A model generated the notes under the pieces. The model did no database searches. It was not told the origin of the DNA and saw only the letters and a list, made by a program, of their open reading frames with translations. Made by a program: the position numbers and the translations under genes. Source: Prevotella sp. UBA6447 (GTDB lineage Bacteria > Bacteroidota > Bacteroidia > Bacteroidales > Bacteroidaceae). Taken from it: a DNA stretch of 12,017 nt. Shown piece after piece: positions 1-6,844 of this stretch (the first letter of the stretch is position 1; each line of letters starts with the position of its first letter). The stretch covers positions 1-12,017 of the forward strand of contig DJOD01000002.1 in the NCBI GenBank assembly GCA_002437115.1, read 5' to 3'.

Positions 1-45
1 GAAAGAAAAGCAGATAAACAACCGTTTATTCCGCACGGAAGTACA

Positions 46-681
46 TCAGTCGACACCCAAGGCAAACACGTAGAGCACGGAGTGGCACAATTGGCAGACC
101 ACGAGATAGAACAACAGCAAGGGACCCAGGGCCTTGCTCTCAGAGCAGATGCCCCGGCAGACATCAGTGAGCGAGTGGAAGGTGCCGGCCAAGAGGCCAT
201 AGAACATCGACACCGTAACACTCACGAAAGCCACGATGGGCACCAAGGCGACCGAGAAACTGCTGGGAAACAGGAGGCCCGTGACGCTCAGCAGGATGGC
301 ATGGGGCGGCAGGGTCAGGGCAGCCACCACGGCAAGCTCCAACAGCAGGAGCGCCAGCGCGGAGCGCACGGCAAACTTCTGCAACGGCGTGAGCGACGCA
401 TGACGGTGCGTGAGGAGGCGAACGCCGCACGCCACCACCCCACTCGACCGCAGGCTGCCCGTCGCCAGCACGCCCAGCACCAACCACACCAGTGCTGGGG
501 ATGCCTCATGGCCCACGAAACCGCCAAAAAACCAGCGGATGCCCTGGGAGGAGAGCAACGAGCGCACAGAGCTGTCGGGCATGGCCGCCGACCACAACCA
601 CGACAGCAACACCAACGCCACCTGGGCCAAGGCGCAGGCGAGCGTGAGGCGATAGAGTGTCTTCTCGGGATTAATCCTCAT
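46..681 (-). CDS. small polytopic inner-membrane protein, possibly AbgT-like
   Basis: A 211-residue hydrophobic protein with about five predicted membrane segments (roughly residues 11-31, 62-80, 102-123, 140-163 and 185-207) and no cleavable signal peptide. Its ATG overlaps the last 11 bases of the response-regulator gene upstream, so the two are almost certainly co-transcribed and translationally coupled. Residues 41-80, with a GIRWFFGGFVG stretch, a long hydrophobic run and then SLRSSGV, resemble the early part of AbgT-family (p-aminobenzoyl-glutamate) transporters, which have a similar 'G(F/I)...F..FAPLG.VLV..LG.G.AEKSGL' region. AbgT proteins are about 500 residues, so this would be a reduced relative. 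That resemblance is from memory and is an inference. It could equally be an unclassified membrane partner of the two-component system. No substrate can be assigned. Confidence 0.75.
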   Translation of the reverse strand: MRINPEKTLYRLTLACALAQVALVLLSWLWSAAMPDSSVRSLLSSQGIRWFFGGFVGHEASPALVWLVLGVLATGSLRSSGVVACGVRLLTHRHASLTPLQKFAVRSALALLLLELAVVAALTLPPHAILLSVTGLLFPSSFSVALVPIVAFVSVTVSMFYGLLAGTFHSLTDVCRGICSESKALGPLLLFYLVVCQLCHSVLYVFALGVD

Positions 682-1396
682 CGGGATGTAGGTTGTCTAT
701 GTCGATGATGCGCAGTTCGAGGGCACGCACCACCAGTCGGGTGGCGTTGACACCCATGCCGCCATTGCCCTCGGGAAAGAGCTTCTGCACGAGTTCGTTT
801 TGCCGTTTCTCCAGGCTCTTCACGCCAAAGGGCATGCCGCGCAGGTTGGTGATCTGCTCCTTGGTGTAACCCAGGGCCAGGTGACGAAGGAAACGCTCGT
901 CATACTCGTCTATCTCATAGTTGACAAGGGCCTCCTGGCGCAACAGCTCATTGTCGACGCTGCGCTTGAAACGCTCGACGATCTTCTCCAGGATGGGTTG
1001 GTTGAACACCAGCCGCTTGCCGTCCATGACGCTGGCCACATCGCCGCGCGTCAGTAGTTCGCCGGTCTTGAGGATGATGCCGTCGCAGCCCGCGTCGAGC
1101 ACGTCGACCCACAACTTCTCATTGAGTATCTCGCCCGTGAAGATGAGCACCTTCACCTCGGGGTGCTCCTCCTTGACCTGCCGGCATATCTCCACGCCCA
1201 CGGTGGTGGAGCCGCCCAGGCCCAGGTCGAGCAACACGAGGTCGGGCAGTTGCTGCTTCATGAGCTTGCGGAAGGTGGGCTCGCTGTCAGCGGTGCCGAT
1301 GATGTGGGCCTCGGGAATGTCGTTGCGGATAATGCCCTCGGTGCCCTTGAGCTCGAGGGGCACATCCTCGACGATGATGATGTTAAAGTCTTTCAT
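671..1396 (-). CDS. NarL/LuxR-type response regulator
   Basis: A 241-residue two-component response regulator. The receiver domain (about 1-120) has the acidic pair E10-D11, the phosphoacceptor D57 in LVLLDLG, the switch threonine T87 in LIFTGE and the conserved lysine K110 in IILKTG. The C-terminal part (about 165-230) has the layout of a LuxR-type helix-turn-helix: LRHLALGYTKEQI, then KSLEKRQNELVQKLF as the likely recognition region. It is therefore a DNA-binding output protein, phosphorylated by the kinase encoded immediately upstream. I chose the ATG at 1396 because the receiver fold starts there (MKDFNIIIVED). A frame extension to a GTG at 1462 lies inside the end of the kinase gene and adds only low-complexity sequence. 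The kinase stop is 13 bases upstream, and no Shine-Dalgarno is visible. Target genes cannot be read from the sequence. Confidence 0.93.
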   Translation of the reverse strand: MKDFNIIIVEDVPLELKGTEGIIRNDIPEAHIIGTADSEPTFRKLMKQQLPDLVLLDLGLGGSTTVGVEICRQVKEEHPEVKVLIFTGEILNEKLWVDVLDAGCDGIILKTGELLTRGDVASVMDGKRLVFNQPILEKIVERFKRSVDNELLRQEALVNYEIDEYDERFLRHLALGYTKEQITNLRGMPFGVKSLEKRQNELVQKLFPEGNGGMGVNATRLVVRALELRIIDIDNLHPDED

Positions 1397-1409
1397 ATTT
1401 GTTGTTGTC

Positions 1410-4400
1410 TTAATGTTCTGGATGTTGGAGCCACTTGGCGCAGACGGCGGGCATGACGACACGCACGGTGGTCACCCCACCGACGTTCTCCGCCACGATG
1501 CCACACGCTCTGAGGTTGGTGGCCTCACCCATCTCCCGCGCCGCCTGGCGGCAAAGCAGGAAGTCGAGGTGCTGCGTGTGGGACGTGAACAGATCGTGGC
1601 ATTGCTGACTGGTGAGACTAAGGCGCGTCATGCGCACCGTCGCCTCTATATAGTGCGCGTCGCGGATGGCCAGTGTGACAGGTGGCGTCACGTTTTGGTT
1701 GAGCTTGCGCAAAATATCAAACAGGTAGCCCGTGAGGTCCGGATCAAGACGCGAGCCACTGATCTGCCGCATCGCCTGGAGGGAGAGGATGGCATAGAGC
1801 GACTTGTAGTAGTCAGTCAGTTCGGCAATGGCCTGCAGGTTGTCGTCGCTGCCATCGATGAGTTGGCGGATGCGTGAGGGATAATACATGGTCTCGTGTT
1901 TCAGGGTGGAGAGGCAGTTGTCGAGCACACTGTTGGAAACGTGCAGCTTGCCTGTCTCCAACCGCAGGCAGCGCAGCTCATCACCAGCCAACTCGATAGT
2001 GGCCTGTTGCGACGAGGTGCGTTCGATGGAAACGCGCAACGCCTCGTGTATCTTGCAGACCACGTCGTTGAGGATCTTCTTGTGCGCATCGGTCAGGTCA
2101 AACTGGGCGAAGTCGTCAAGAGCCTCGATGCCACGCAACTTCTGCGTGTCTGGTATCTTTTCGAGCAACAGGCGGTTCATGGCGTTGATACGGTCAATGC
2201 AGGAACGGTAGTTGAGCAGATGACGGTAATACAGGAAGTAATAAGCGGGGAAGATGATGATGAGCAGGAGCACGAGCAAGATAACGGCTACCACCTTGTT
2301 GCTCTCGCTTCGTTGCATTGCGCGCACATAATCGGGCAAAGTGCCGTCTGAGGAAGCTTCGCGAAACAGGCGCGTGTAAATTTCGTTGTAATGTCGGTAG
2401 AGGTCCCACTTGTGTAGGGCAAGAGCAGCCACCGCACTCTCGTTGCTGATATCGAGGATGACAGCGGTGTCGCTGGGCGACAGGTACTTCTGGCAACTGT
2501 CGGCAAAGAGCAATGTGCGCTCGTAGCGACCGTTGATATTGGAAAAATAAGCGCTGTCGGCATATCGCACAGCCATCGCGTGCAATTGTTCCACACCCGC
2601 CTTGGCCTCTTGGGGGCAGCACAGCAATCCACCCATAAACAAGCCGAAGGCTATCAGCAACCGCGCCATTCCCTTGGGCAAGCGGAAGAAGACGCGCGTG
2701 CCCTGCCCGCGCTCACTCTCCACGCGGATGTCGCACACTTGGAAGATACGGCTTATCTTGCGGTATTTCTCCATGATGCCACAGCAATTCTTGAGGCCGA
2801 ACCCGTGGCCGCCAGTGTAAGTGCGGTCAAACACGTGGGCACGCTGCTCTTCTGTCATGCCACACCCCGTGTCGGCAACGCTCACTTCCACATAGGCATC
2901 GGTCTGCACAGCCGCTATGGTGACACGCCCGCCAGGCGGCGTGAACTTGCGCGCGTTGTCGGCAATGGTGTTTATCATAAACAGCGTGAGGGTCTTGTCG
3001 GCCTTCACGACGGCAAAAGTGGGTTCCACCACCAGGTCGACGCCTTTGAGCCGGAAGCCCATTTTGCCGCGTCCCACCATGTCGAACAACGACTGAAGGC
3101 GAAAGCTTTCGATACTTAGGCGTATGTCGCCACTGCGCATCTGAATCCATTGGGTAAGCACATTGTTGCTTTCGTTGATGCTGTCGGTGAGCTCGGTAAT
3201 GTATTGGTAGCGTTGTCTTCGCACCACCTCAGGGTCGTTGCGCTCCAACAGGCGATGCACCTCATTGGCCATGCGGTCAATCAAAGGCATGACACTGTTC
3301 ACCAGCTGTATCTTCGCGCGTTGCTCCAGGTTACGGCGTTTGTTTTGCGAAAGATGCAGCCTTTCCATCTCCGTCTGTTCCTGAAGCTCCTCGAAGTGCT
3401 CTTCCACAGCCTTGTTGTGCTGCTCATTTTGGCTTTGCCACTGCCTGAGGGGCGCCAGCAAGGTGTCGAGCGAAAAGCGCTCGTCGCTGCGGCGGCGCAT
3501 CCTATCGAACACGAACAGGAGTGACACGACGACGAAAATCATCAGGATGACTGCGGCAATCATCACATTGAGCTGTTGCGATGAGTTTCTCAGCTGGTCG
3601 GCGCGTGCCTCCAGCAAGCGATCCTGTCGCGTCTGCTCTTGCAGATCAAGATAAATGTTGCGGTTGCGGTCGCTGTTGGCCTTGTCGTTCTCAGCCGAAT
3701 ATACCAGGCACAATTGCTCGCGGATGGATGCCACCAGGTCGGGAGCCTGGTTGATGGCCTTGTTTTGTTCCAAGGCTCGCGTCAAGCAAATGAGGGCCGA
3801 CCGGTAGTCATGTATCTGCCAATAACACTCAGCCAACGTGCGATTGGCACCCGCTATCTGATAGGGGTCTCCGTAGCGTGTAAAGAGATCCAATGCTCGT
3901 TGGGCGAGATTGCCCGCAAGCAACGAGTCGGGCATGGAGTCGACATTGACAAACTGGATGCCAGGGGCGTAGGAACGGAGCAGCAACTGGCGCAGGTCGG
4001 GTTGCTGCAGGTGCTCACTCAAAGCCTGTAGGGCTTGGGCTTCCCAAAAGGGATAGTTGGCCTGCTGCGCTTCCACATAGCAACGCAGGAGATACTCAAA
4101 CTCGCCTTGGGCTGTTTCCTTCTTTGTCTTACTTGTGATGATGCCGCCCGCGCCGATGTTATACCAATAGGATAGCAGCTGGGCGGTGTCTTGCTGGATG
4201 CGCCCATTAGGGTTGATGTCGTTGATGGCATCGACAGACGGGGCGACAAGGCCCACATAATAGAAATAGGTTGACGAGACAATGCAATACTCCGAATGGG
4301 CGTATATCACACGGCGCTTCTGGTGGGCTGACAGACGTGTGCCTTCCTCACGTATGCGTTTTAGTCTTCGGGCGGCACGCTCGCGATAGTCGTAAAATTC

Positions 4401-4760
4401 CTTGTTTCGGCTTTCGCGTTGGCAAAGGCGCATCAGTTGCACGTCGGCCACAAGCAGCTCAATCTGGTTGTCGGTCTCGTCTTGCACTTTCTCCAGTTGC
4501 CTTCTGGCTTTGCGATATTGCATCTTGGCCAGGCTAACAAAGGCCAAATTGTTGAGTGCCTCAGCATAACCGTCGCTGTAAGCGCCAGAAAGGTCCAGAG
4601 CGCGTTGCGCGTAAATTCGTGTAGAGTCGAGGTCGCGATAGTGCCAAGCATAAGAAGTTTCGTTCAGCTTGTCGACCAGTGACTCGTCGCCACTGCCGCA
4701 AGCCGAAAAAAGACAAGCCATGAGAATGGCCATGGATATCAGAAAAGACTTTGCACGCAT
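1410..4760 (-). CDS. TPR-containing membrane sensor histidine kinase, two-module (DUF5112/DUF5113-type)
   Basis: A 1116-residue sensor from the ATG at 4760. That start gives a lipoprotein-like signal (hydrophobic run, then LFSAC with C21); the longer TTG start at 4790 lies inside a hairpin. Residues 22-395 are a periplasmic TPR-like helical sensor of the DUF5112 type, followed by a membrane segment at about 398-418. A cytoplasmic coiled linker (430-540) leads to a complete HATPase domain: N-box around 597-606 (NTIADNARKF), G1 DTGCGM at 630-635, G2 GGHGFGL at 650-656. No HExxxP motif precedes it. A second signal-anchor-like segment (698-715), a short periplasmic stretch with TPR-like sequence, and a membrane segment (823-845) follow. 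The last cytoplasmic part (DUF5113-like) carries HETMYYP at 955-961 and an end resembling a decayed HATPase domain. It is the first gene of the kinase-regulator-membrane protein operon. The ligand is unknown, and the domain family names are from memory. Confidence 0.92.
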   Translation of the reverse strand: MRAKSFLISMAILMACLFSACGSGDESLVDKLNETSYAWHYRDLDSTRIYAQRALDLSGAYSDGYAEALNNLAFVSLAKMQYRKARRQLEKVQDETDNQIELLVADVQLMRLCQRESRNKEFYDYRERAARRLKRIREEGTRLSAHQKRRVIYAHSEYCIVSSTYFYYVGLVAPSVDAINDINPNGRIQQDTAQLLSYWYNIGAGGIITSKTKKETAQGEFEYLLRCYVEAQQANYPFWEAQALQALSEHLQQPDLRQLLLRSYAPGIQFVNVDSMPDSLLAGNLAQRALDLFTRYGDPYQIAGANRTLAECYWQIHDYRSALICLTRALEQNKAINQAPDLVASIREQLCLVYSAENDKANSDRNRNIYLDLQEQTRQDRLLEARADQLRNSSQQLNVMIAAVILMIFVVVSLLFVFDRMRRRSDERFSLDTLLAPLRQWQSQNEQHNKAVEEHFEELQEQTEMERLHLSQNKRRNLEQRAKIQLVNSVMPLIDRMANEVHRLLERNDPEVVRRQRYQYITELTDSINESNNVLTQWIQMRSGDIRLSIESFRLQSLFDMVGRGKMGFRLKGVDLVVEPTFAVVKADKTLTLFMINTIADNARKFTPPGGRVTIAAVQTDAYVEVSVADTGCGMTEEQRAHVFDRTYTGGHGFGLKNCCGIMEKYRKISRIFQVCDIRVESERGQGTRVFFRLPKGMARLLIAFGLFMGGLLCCPQEAKAGVEQLHAMAVRYADSAYFSNINGRYERTLLFADSCQKYLSPSDTAVILDISNESAVAALALHKWDLYRHYNEIYTRLFREASSDGTLPDYVRAMQRSESNKVVAVILLVLLLIIIFPAYYFLYYRHLLNYRSCIDRINAMNRLLLEKIPDTQKLRGIEALDDFAQFDLTDAHKKILNDVVCKIHEALRVSIERTSSQQATIELAGDELRCLRLETGKLHVSNSVLDNCLSTLKHETMYYPSRIRQLIDGSDDNLQAIAELTDYYKSLYAILSLQAMRQISGSRLDPDLTGYLFDILRKLNQNVTPPVTLAIRDAHYIEATVRMTRLSLTSQQCHDLFTSHTQHLDFLLCRQAAREMGEATNLRACGIVAENVGGVTTVRVVMPAVCAKWLQHPEH

Positions 4761-4779
4761 CGCTTTGAATAAGAAATCG

Positions 4780-4806
4780 GAGGATGCCAATCAACATGGC
4801 ATCCTC
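4780..4806 (-). terminator. hairpin between kdgA and the sensor-kinase gene (likely terminator or attenuator)
   Basis: A perfect 10-bp inverted repeat, GAGGATGCCA / TGGCATCCTC, with a 7-base loop, lies in the 129-base gap after kdgA and about 20 bases before the kinase ATG. Read leftward, the hairpin is followed by GATTTCTTATTC, which is T-rich but not an uninterrupted T tract. It fits an intrinsic terminator that separates the sugar-acid operon from the signalling operon. Because it sits so close to the kinase start it could also act on the kinase leader. I see no TAnnTTTG promoter for the kinase in this gap, so partial read-through from kdgA is possible. Confidence 0.55.
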
Positions 4807-4889
4807 TGACTTATAAGATTCTTTGTCAAACAGTGGCCACCGCCCTGCAGATTGACTGGTCACCGCTTGAGATGGGAGTGACGGTTTAC

Positions 4890-5561
4890 TTAGGCACGAG
4901 CCTCCTTGATGTAGCCCAGGGCTTCCACACACTTGTCGGTGATGGCGCTCCAGTTGCCTGCGGCCACCACGTCCTTCGGGAAGAGCTTGGAACCCATGCC
5001 CACGCAGAGCACGCCAGCCTTGATCCACTCGGTGAGGTTCTCCTTGTCGGGACTAACTGCTCCGGTCACCATGATGTTGGACCAGCGGAGCGGTGCCAGC
5101 ACATTCTTCACAAACGAAGGACCGCCCACGTTGCCGGCAGGAAACACCTTGGTGACATCACATCCCAACGCCTGCGCGTTGCTCACCTCGCTCACGCTGC
5201 CACAGCCAGGAGAATAAGGCACCAGGCGACGGTTGCAAACACCAGCTATCTCTGGCACGAGATTGGGTCCCACGATGAAGTTGGCTCCCAGCTGGAGGTA
5301 AAGGGAGGCTGTGGGGGCATCGATGACAGTACCGGCGCCAAGGATCAGCTCCGGACATTCCGTATCGGCCCACTTCACCAGCTCGCCAAAAATCTCATGG
5401 GCGAAATCGCCACGATTGGTGAACTCAAACACACGCACGCCTCCTTCATAACAAGCCTTGATGACATGCTTGCACACTTCAACATCTTTGTTGTAGAAAA
5501 CAGGAACCATGCCCGTCGCCTTCATGGCGGTGAGAACCTGCACTTTATTAAATTTAGCCAT
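4890..5561 (-). CDS. kdgA: KDPG aldolase (2-dehydro-3-deoxy-6-phosphogluconate aldolase)
   Basis: A 223-residue class I aldolase of the KDPG/KHG family. It splits 2-keto-3-deoxy-6-phosphogluconate into pyruvate and glyceraldehyde-3-phosphate in the cytoplasm. The visible family motifs are VFEFTNRG with E46 in the general acid/base position, GAGTVI with T78, and TKVFPAG with K138 as the Schiff-base lysine (equivalent to E45, T73 and K133 of E. coli Eda). The phosphate-binding stretch includes SPGCGSVSE and the later TGAVSPDNL-type segment (here TGAVSPDKENL). The length is normal for the family. It lies 37 bases downstream of the KDG kinase gene on the same strand, so the two last steps of uronate catabolism are made from one transcript. 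Many family members also cleave 4-hydroxy-2-oxoglutarate; the sequence alone does not exclude that. Confidence 0.94.
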   Translation of the reverse strand: MAKFNKVQVLTAMKATGMVPVFYNKDVEVCKHVIKACYEGGVRVFEFTNRGDFAHEIFGELVKWADTECPELILGAGTVIDAPTASLYLQLGANFIVGPNLVPEIAGVCNRRLVPYSPGCGSVSEVSNAQALGCDVTKVFPAGNVGGPSFVKNVLAPLRWSNIMVTGAVSPDKENLTEWIKAGVLCVGMGSKLFPKDVVAAGNWSAITDKCVEALGYIKEARA

Positions 5562-5598
5562 TGTTAATATTATAATTTATCTAAGTAGGAATGTAAAC

Positions 5599-6624
5599 TT
5601 ACCGCTGCACACGACCATTGGCATTGCCGCCAGCCAAGCTCAGCACTTCGGCTTCGCTCACCAGGTTGAAGTCGCCCGGAATGGTGTGCTTCAGTGCTGA
5701 CGCTGCCACCGCAAACTCAAGCGCTTTGGCTTGGTCGCCACCATATTTCAGCATACCGTGAATCAAGCCACCCGAGAAACTGTCGCCTCCACCCACGCGG
5801 TCGATGATCGGGTTGATATCATAGTGCTTGCTCTCATAGAAGTTTGTGCCGTCATAGCTGAGGGCTTTCCAACCATTGTGGCTGGCGGAAAGGCTCTCGC
5901 GCAAGGTAGACACGACATACTTAAAGCCAAACTCCTTCTTCATTTGCTCGAATATCTTATGGTATCCACTGGCATCTGTCTTGCCGCCCTCAACATCAGC
6001 GTCGGGCTTGAAGCCCAAGCAGAGCTGTGCGTCTTCCTCGTTGCCGATGCAAACGTCCACGTAGTGCATCAAGGGGCGCATCACGGAGATGGCTTTCTCT
6101 GAAGTCCAAAGCTTCTTGCGAAAATTCAAGTCAACGGAAACTGTAACACCATGGCGTTTGGCAGCTTCGCAGGCAAAGCGCGTCAGCTCAGCCGCCTTGT
6201 CTGAGATGGCGGGCGTGATGCCGCTCCAGTGAAACCACTGGGTGCCCTCCATGATTGTGTCGAAGTCGAAGTCGGCGGGCGAAGCCTCAGCGATGGAACT
6301 GTGGGCTCGGTCGTAGATAACCTTCGATGGACGCATGGACGCGCCAGTCTCCGCATAATAGAGCCCCACCCTATCGCCGCCACGGGCTATGAACCGGGTG
6401 TCAACGCCATATCGGCGCAGGGCGTTTACCGCGATTTGGCCAATCTCATGCGTCGGCAACTTGGTAACAAAGTATGCTTGATGGCCATAATTGGCGAGGC
6501 TCACAGCCACGTTTGCTTCACCTCCGCCAGGAATGATGCGGAAATGGTCTGTCTGGATGAAACGATCGTTGCCCTCGGGAGACAAGCGCAACATGATTTC
6601 GCCTAATGTTACGATTTTTGCCAT
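5599..6624 (-). CDS. kdgK: 2-keto-3-deoxygluconate kinase (PfkB/ribokinase family)
   Basis: A 341-residue sugar kinase that phosphorylates 2-keto-3-deoxygluconate with ATP to give KDPG, the substrate of the aldolase encoded next. PfkB-family signatures are visible. The N-terminal glycine-rich substrate motif is IIPGGGEANVA at about 30-40, and the C-terminal signature is RVGGGDSFSGG at about 276-286, with D281 as catalytic base (GAGD is commoner; here GGGD). SVDLNFRKKLW at about 163-173 and GNEED at 194-198 match KDG kinases rather than ribokinase or fructokinase. It begins the leftward arm, with its own predicted promoter in the 220-base spacer shared with the divergent LacI-type regulator. 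The substrate is inferred from the family plus the kdgA and uxaA neighbours; a different aldonate-derived substrate is less likely. Confidence 0.92.
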   Translation of the reverse strand: MAKIVTLGEIMLRLSPEGNDRFIQTDHFRIIPGGGEANVAVSLANYGHQAYFVTKLPTHEIGQIAVNALRRYGVDTRFIARGGDRVGLYYAETGASMRPSKVIYDRAHSSIAEASPADFDFDTIMEGTQWFHWSGITPAISDKAAELTRFACEAAKRHGVTVSVDLNFRKKLWTSEKAISVMRPLMHYVDVCIGNEEDAQLCLGFKPDADVEGGKTDASGYHKIFEQMKKEFGFKYVVSTLRESLSASHNGWKALSYDGTNFYESKHYDINPIIDRVGGGDSFSGGLIHGMLKYGGDQAKALEFAVAASALKHTIPGDFNLVSEAEVLSLAGGNANGRVQR

Positions 6625-6689
6625 TTTTGATATGTTTTATTACTTATTAAATTGAAGTTCTGCTACAGTGAAACGGACGCTTCGTGTGA

Positions 6690-6699
6690 GCATATATGC
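6690..6699. promoter_or_regulatory. palindrome GCATATATGC, candidate operator
   Basis: A perfect 10-bp palindrome just downstream of the predicted kdgK transcription start. It is nested within a wider inverted pair GTGAAA (6668-6673) / TTTCAC (6702-6707). The position suits repression of the kdgK arm by the LacI-family protein encoded divergently. Binding is inferred from position and symmetry only. Confidence 0.4.
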
Positions 6700-6711
6700 C
6701 ATTTCACCACG

Positions 6712-6743
6712 CAAAAATAGCCATTATTTTCCAAATCATGAAA
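6712..6743 (-). promoter_or_regulatory. predicted Bacteroidetes promoter for kdgK-kdgA
   Basis: Read leftward, the -7 element TATTTTTG (plus-strand 6712-6719) fits TAnnTTTG exactly. A TTTC at 6740-6743 lies 20 bases upstream, matching the TTTG-like -33 element at the usual spacing. It would start transcription near 6705, giving an 80-base leader before the kdgK ATG. A second exact -7 match, TATATTTG (6772-6779), lies further upstream but has only a poor -33 partner (CTTG at 6802-6805, spacing 22). Confidence 0.55.
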
Positions 6744-6749
6744 TATTTC
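6740..6749. promoter_or_regulatory. palindrome GAAATATTTC, second candidate operator
   Basis: A perfect 10-bp palindrome that overlaps the predicted -33 element of the kdgK promoter and lies between the two divergent promoters. A regulator bound here could block the leftward promoter. AT-rich palindromes of this size can arise by chance in such a spacer, so the support is modest. Confidence 0.3.
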
Positions 6750-6789
6750 GTAGAAAAACAACCTTTTCGCCCAAATATACCTGCTGTGC

Positions 6790-6822
6790 TTTCGCACAAT
6801 CCAAGTTTTATTGTTACATTTG
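6790..6822 (+). promoter_or_regulatory. predicted Bacteroidetes promoter for the LacI regulator / uxaA arm
   Basis: TACATTTG at 6815-6822 is an exact TAnnTTTG -7 element. TTTC at 6790-6793 lies 21 bases upstream as a near-consensus -33 element. The start would fall near 6828, giving a leader of under 20 bases before the regulator ATG at 6845. No second promoter is evident before uxaA or the antiporter gene, so this probably drives the whole rightward arm. Confidence 0.55.
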
Positions 6823-6844
6823 CAAGTGATAAACAAGGTATTTA

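Noticed and set aside
1..45. Possible small frame downstream of the membrane protein at the left edge
   Set aside because: The only ATG there gives six codons before a stop; no promoter or terminator structure is convincing at the cut edge.
82..708. Plus-strand 208-codon frame over the small membrane protein
   Set aside because: The translation is Gln/His/Arg-rich without domains, while the minus strand gives a regular multi-segment membrane protein overlapping the upstream gene in operon fashion.
1397..1462. GTG start at 1462 for the response regulator
   Set aside because: It would overlap the kinase C-terminus by about 50 bases and add 22 residues before a receiver domain that begins normally at the ATG at 1396.
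921..1877. Plus-strand 318-codon open frame antisense to the kinase and response regulator
   Set aside because: It lies wholly opposite two genes with clear domain motifs. Its translation is low-complexity (Ser/Arg-rich, then His/Arg-rich) and matches no family.
4761..4790. TTG start at 4790 for the sensor kinase
   Set aside because: The extra ten residues come from a perfect hairpin, and the ATG at 4760 gives a proper lipoprotein signal.
4833..5567. Plus-strand 244-codon open frame antisense to kdgA
   Set aside because: The minus strand encodes an unmistakable KDPG aldolase with its catalytic residues; the plus frame is a shadow produced by GC-rich codon structure.
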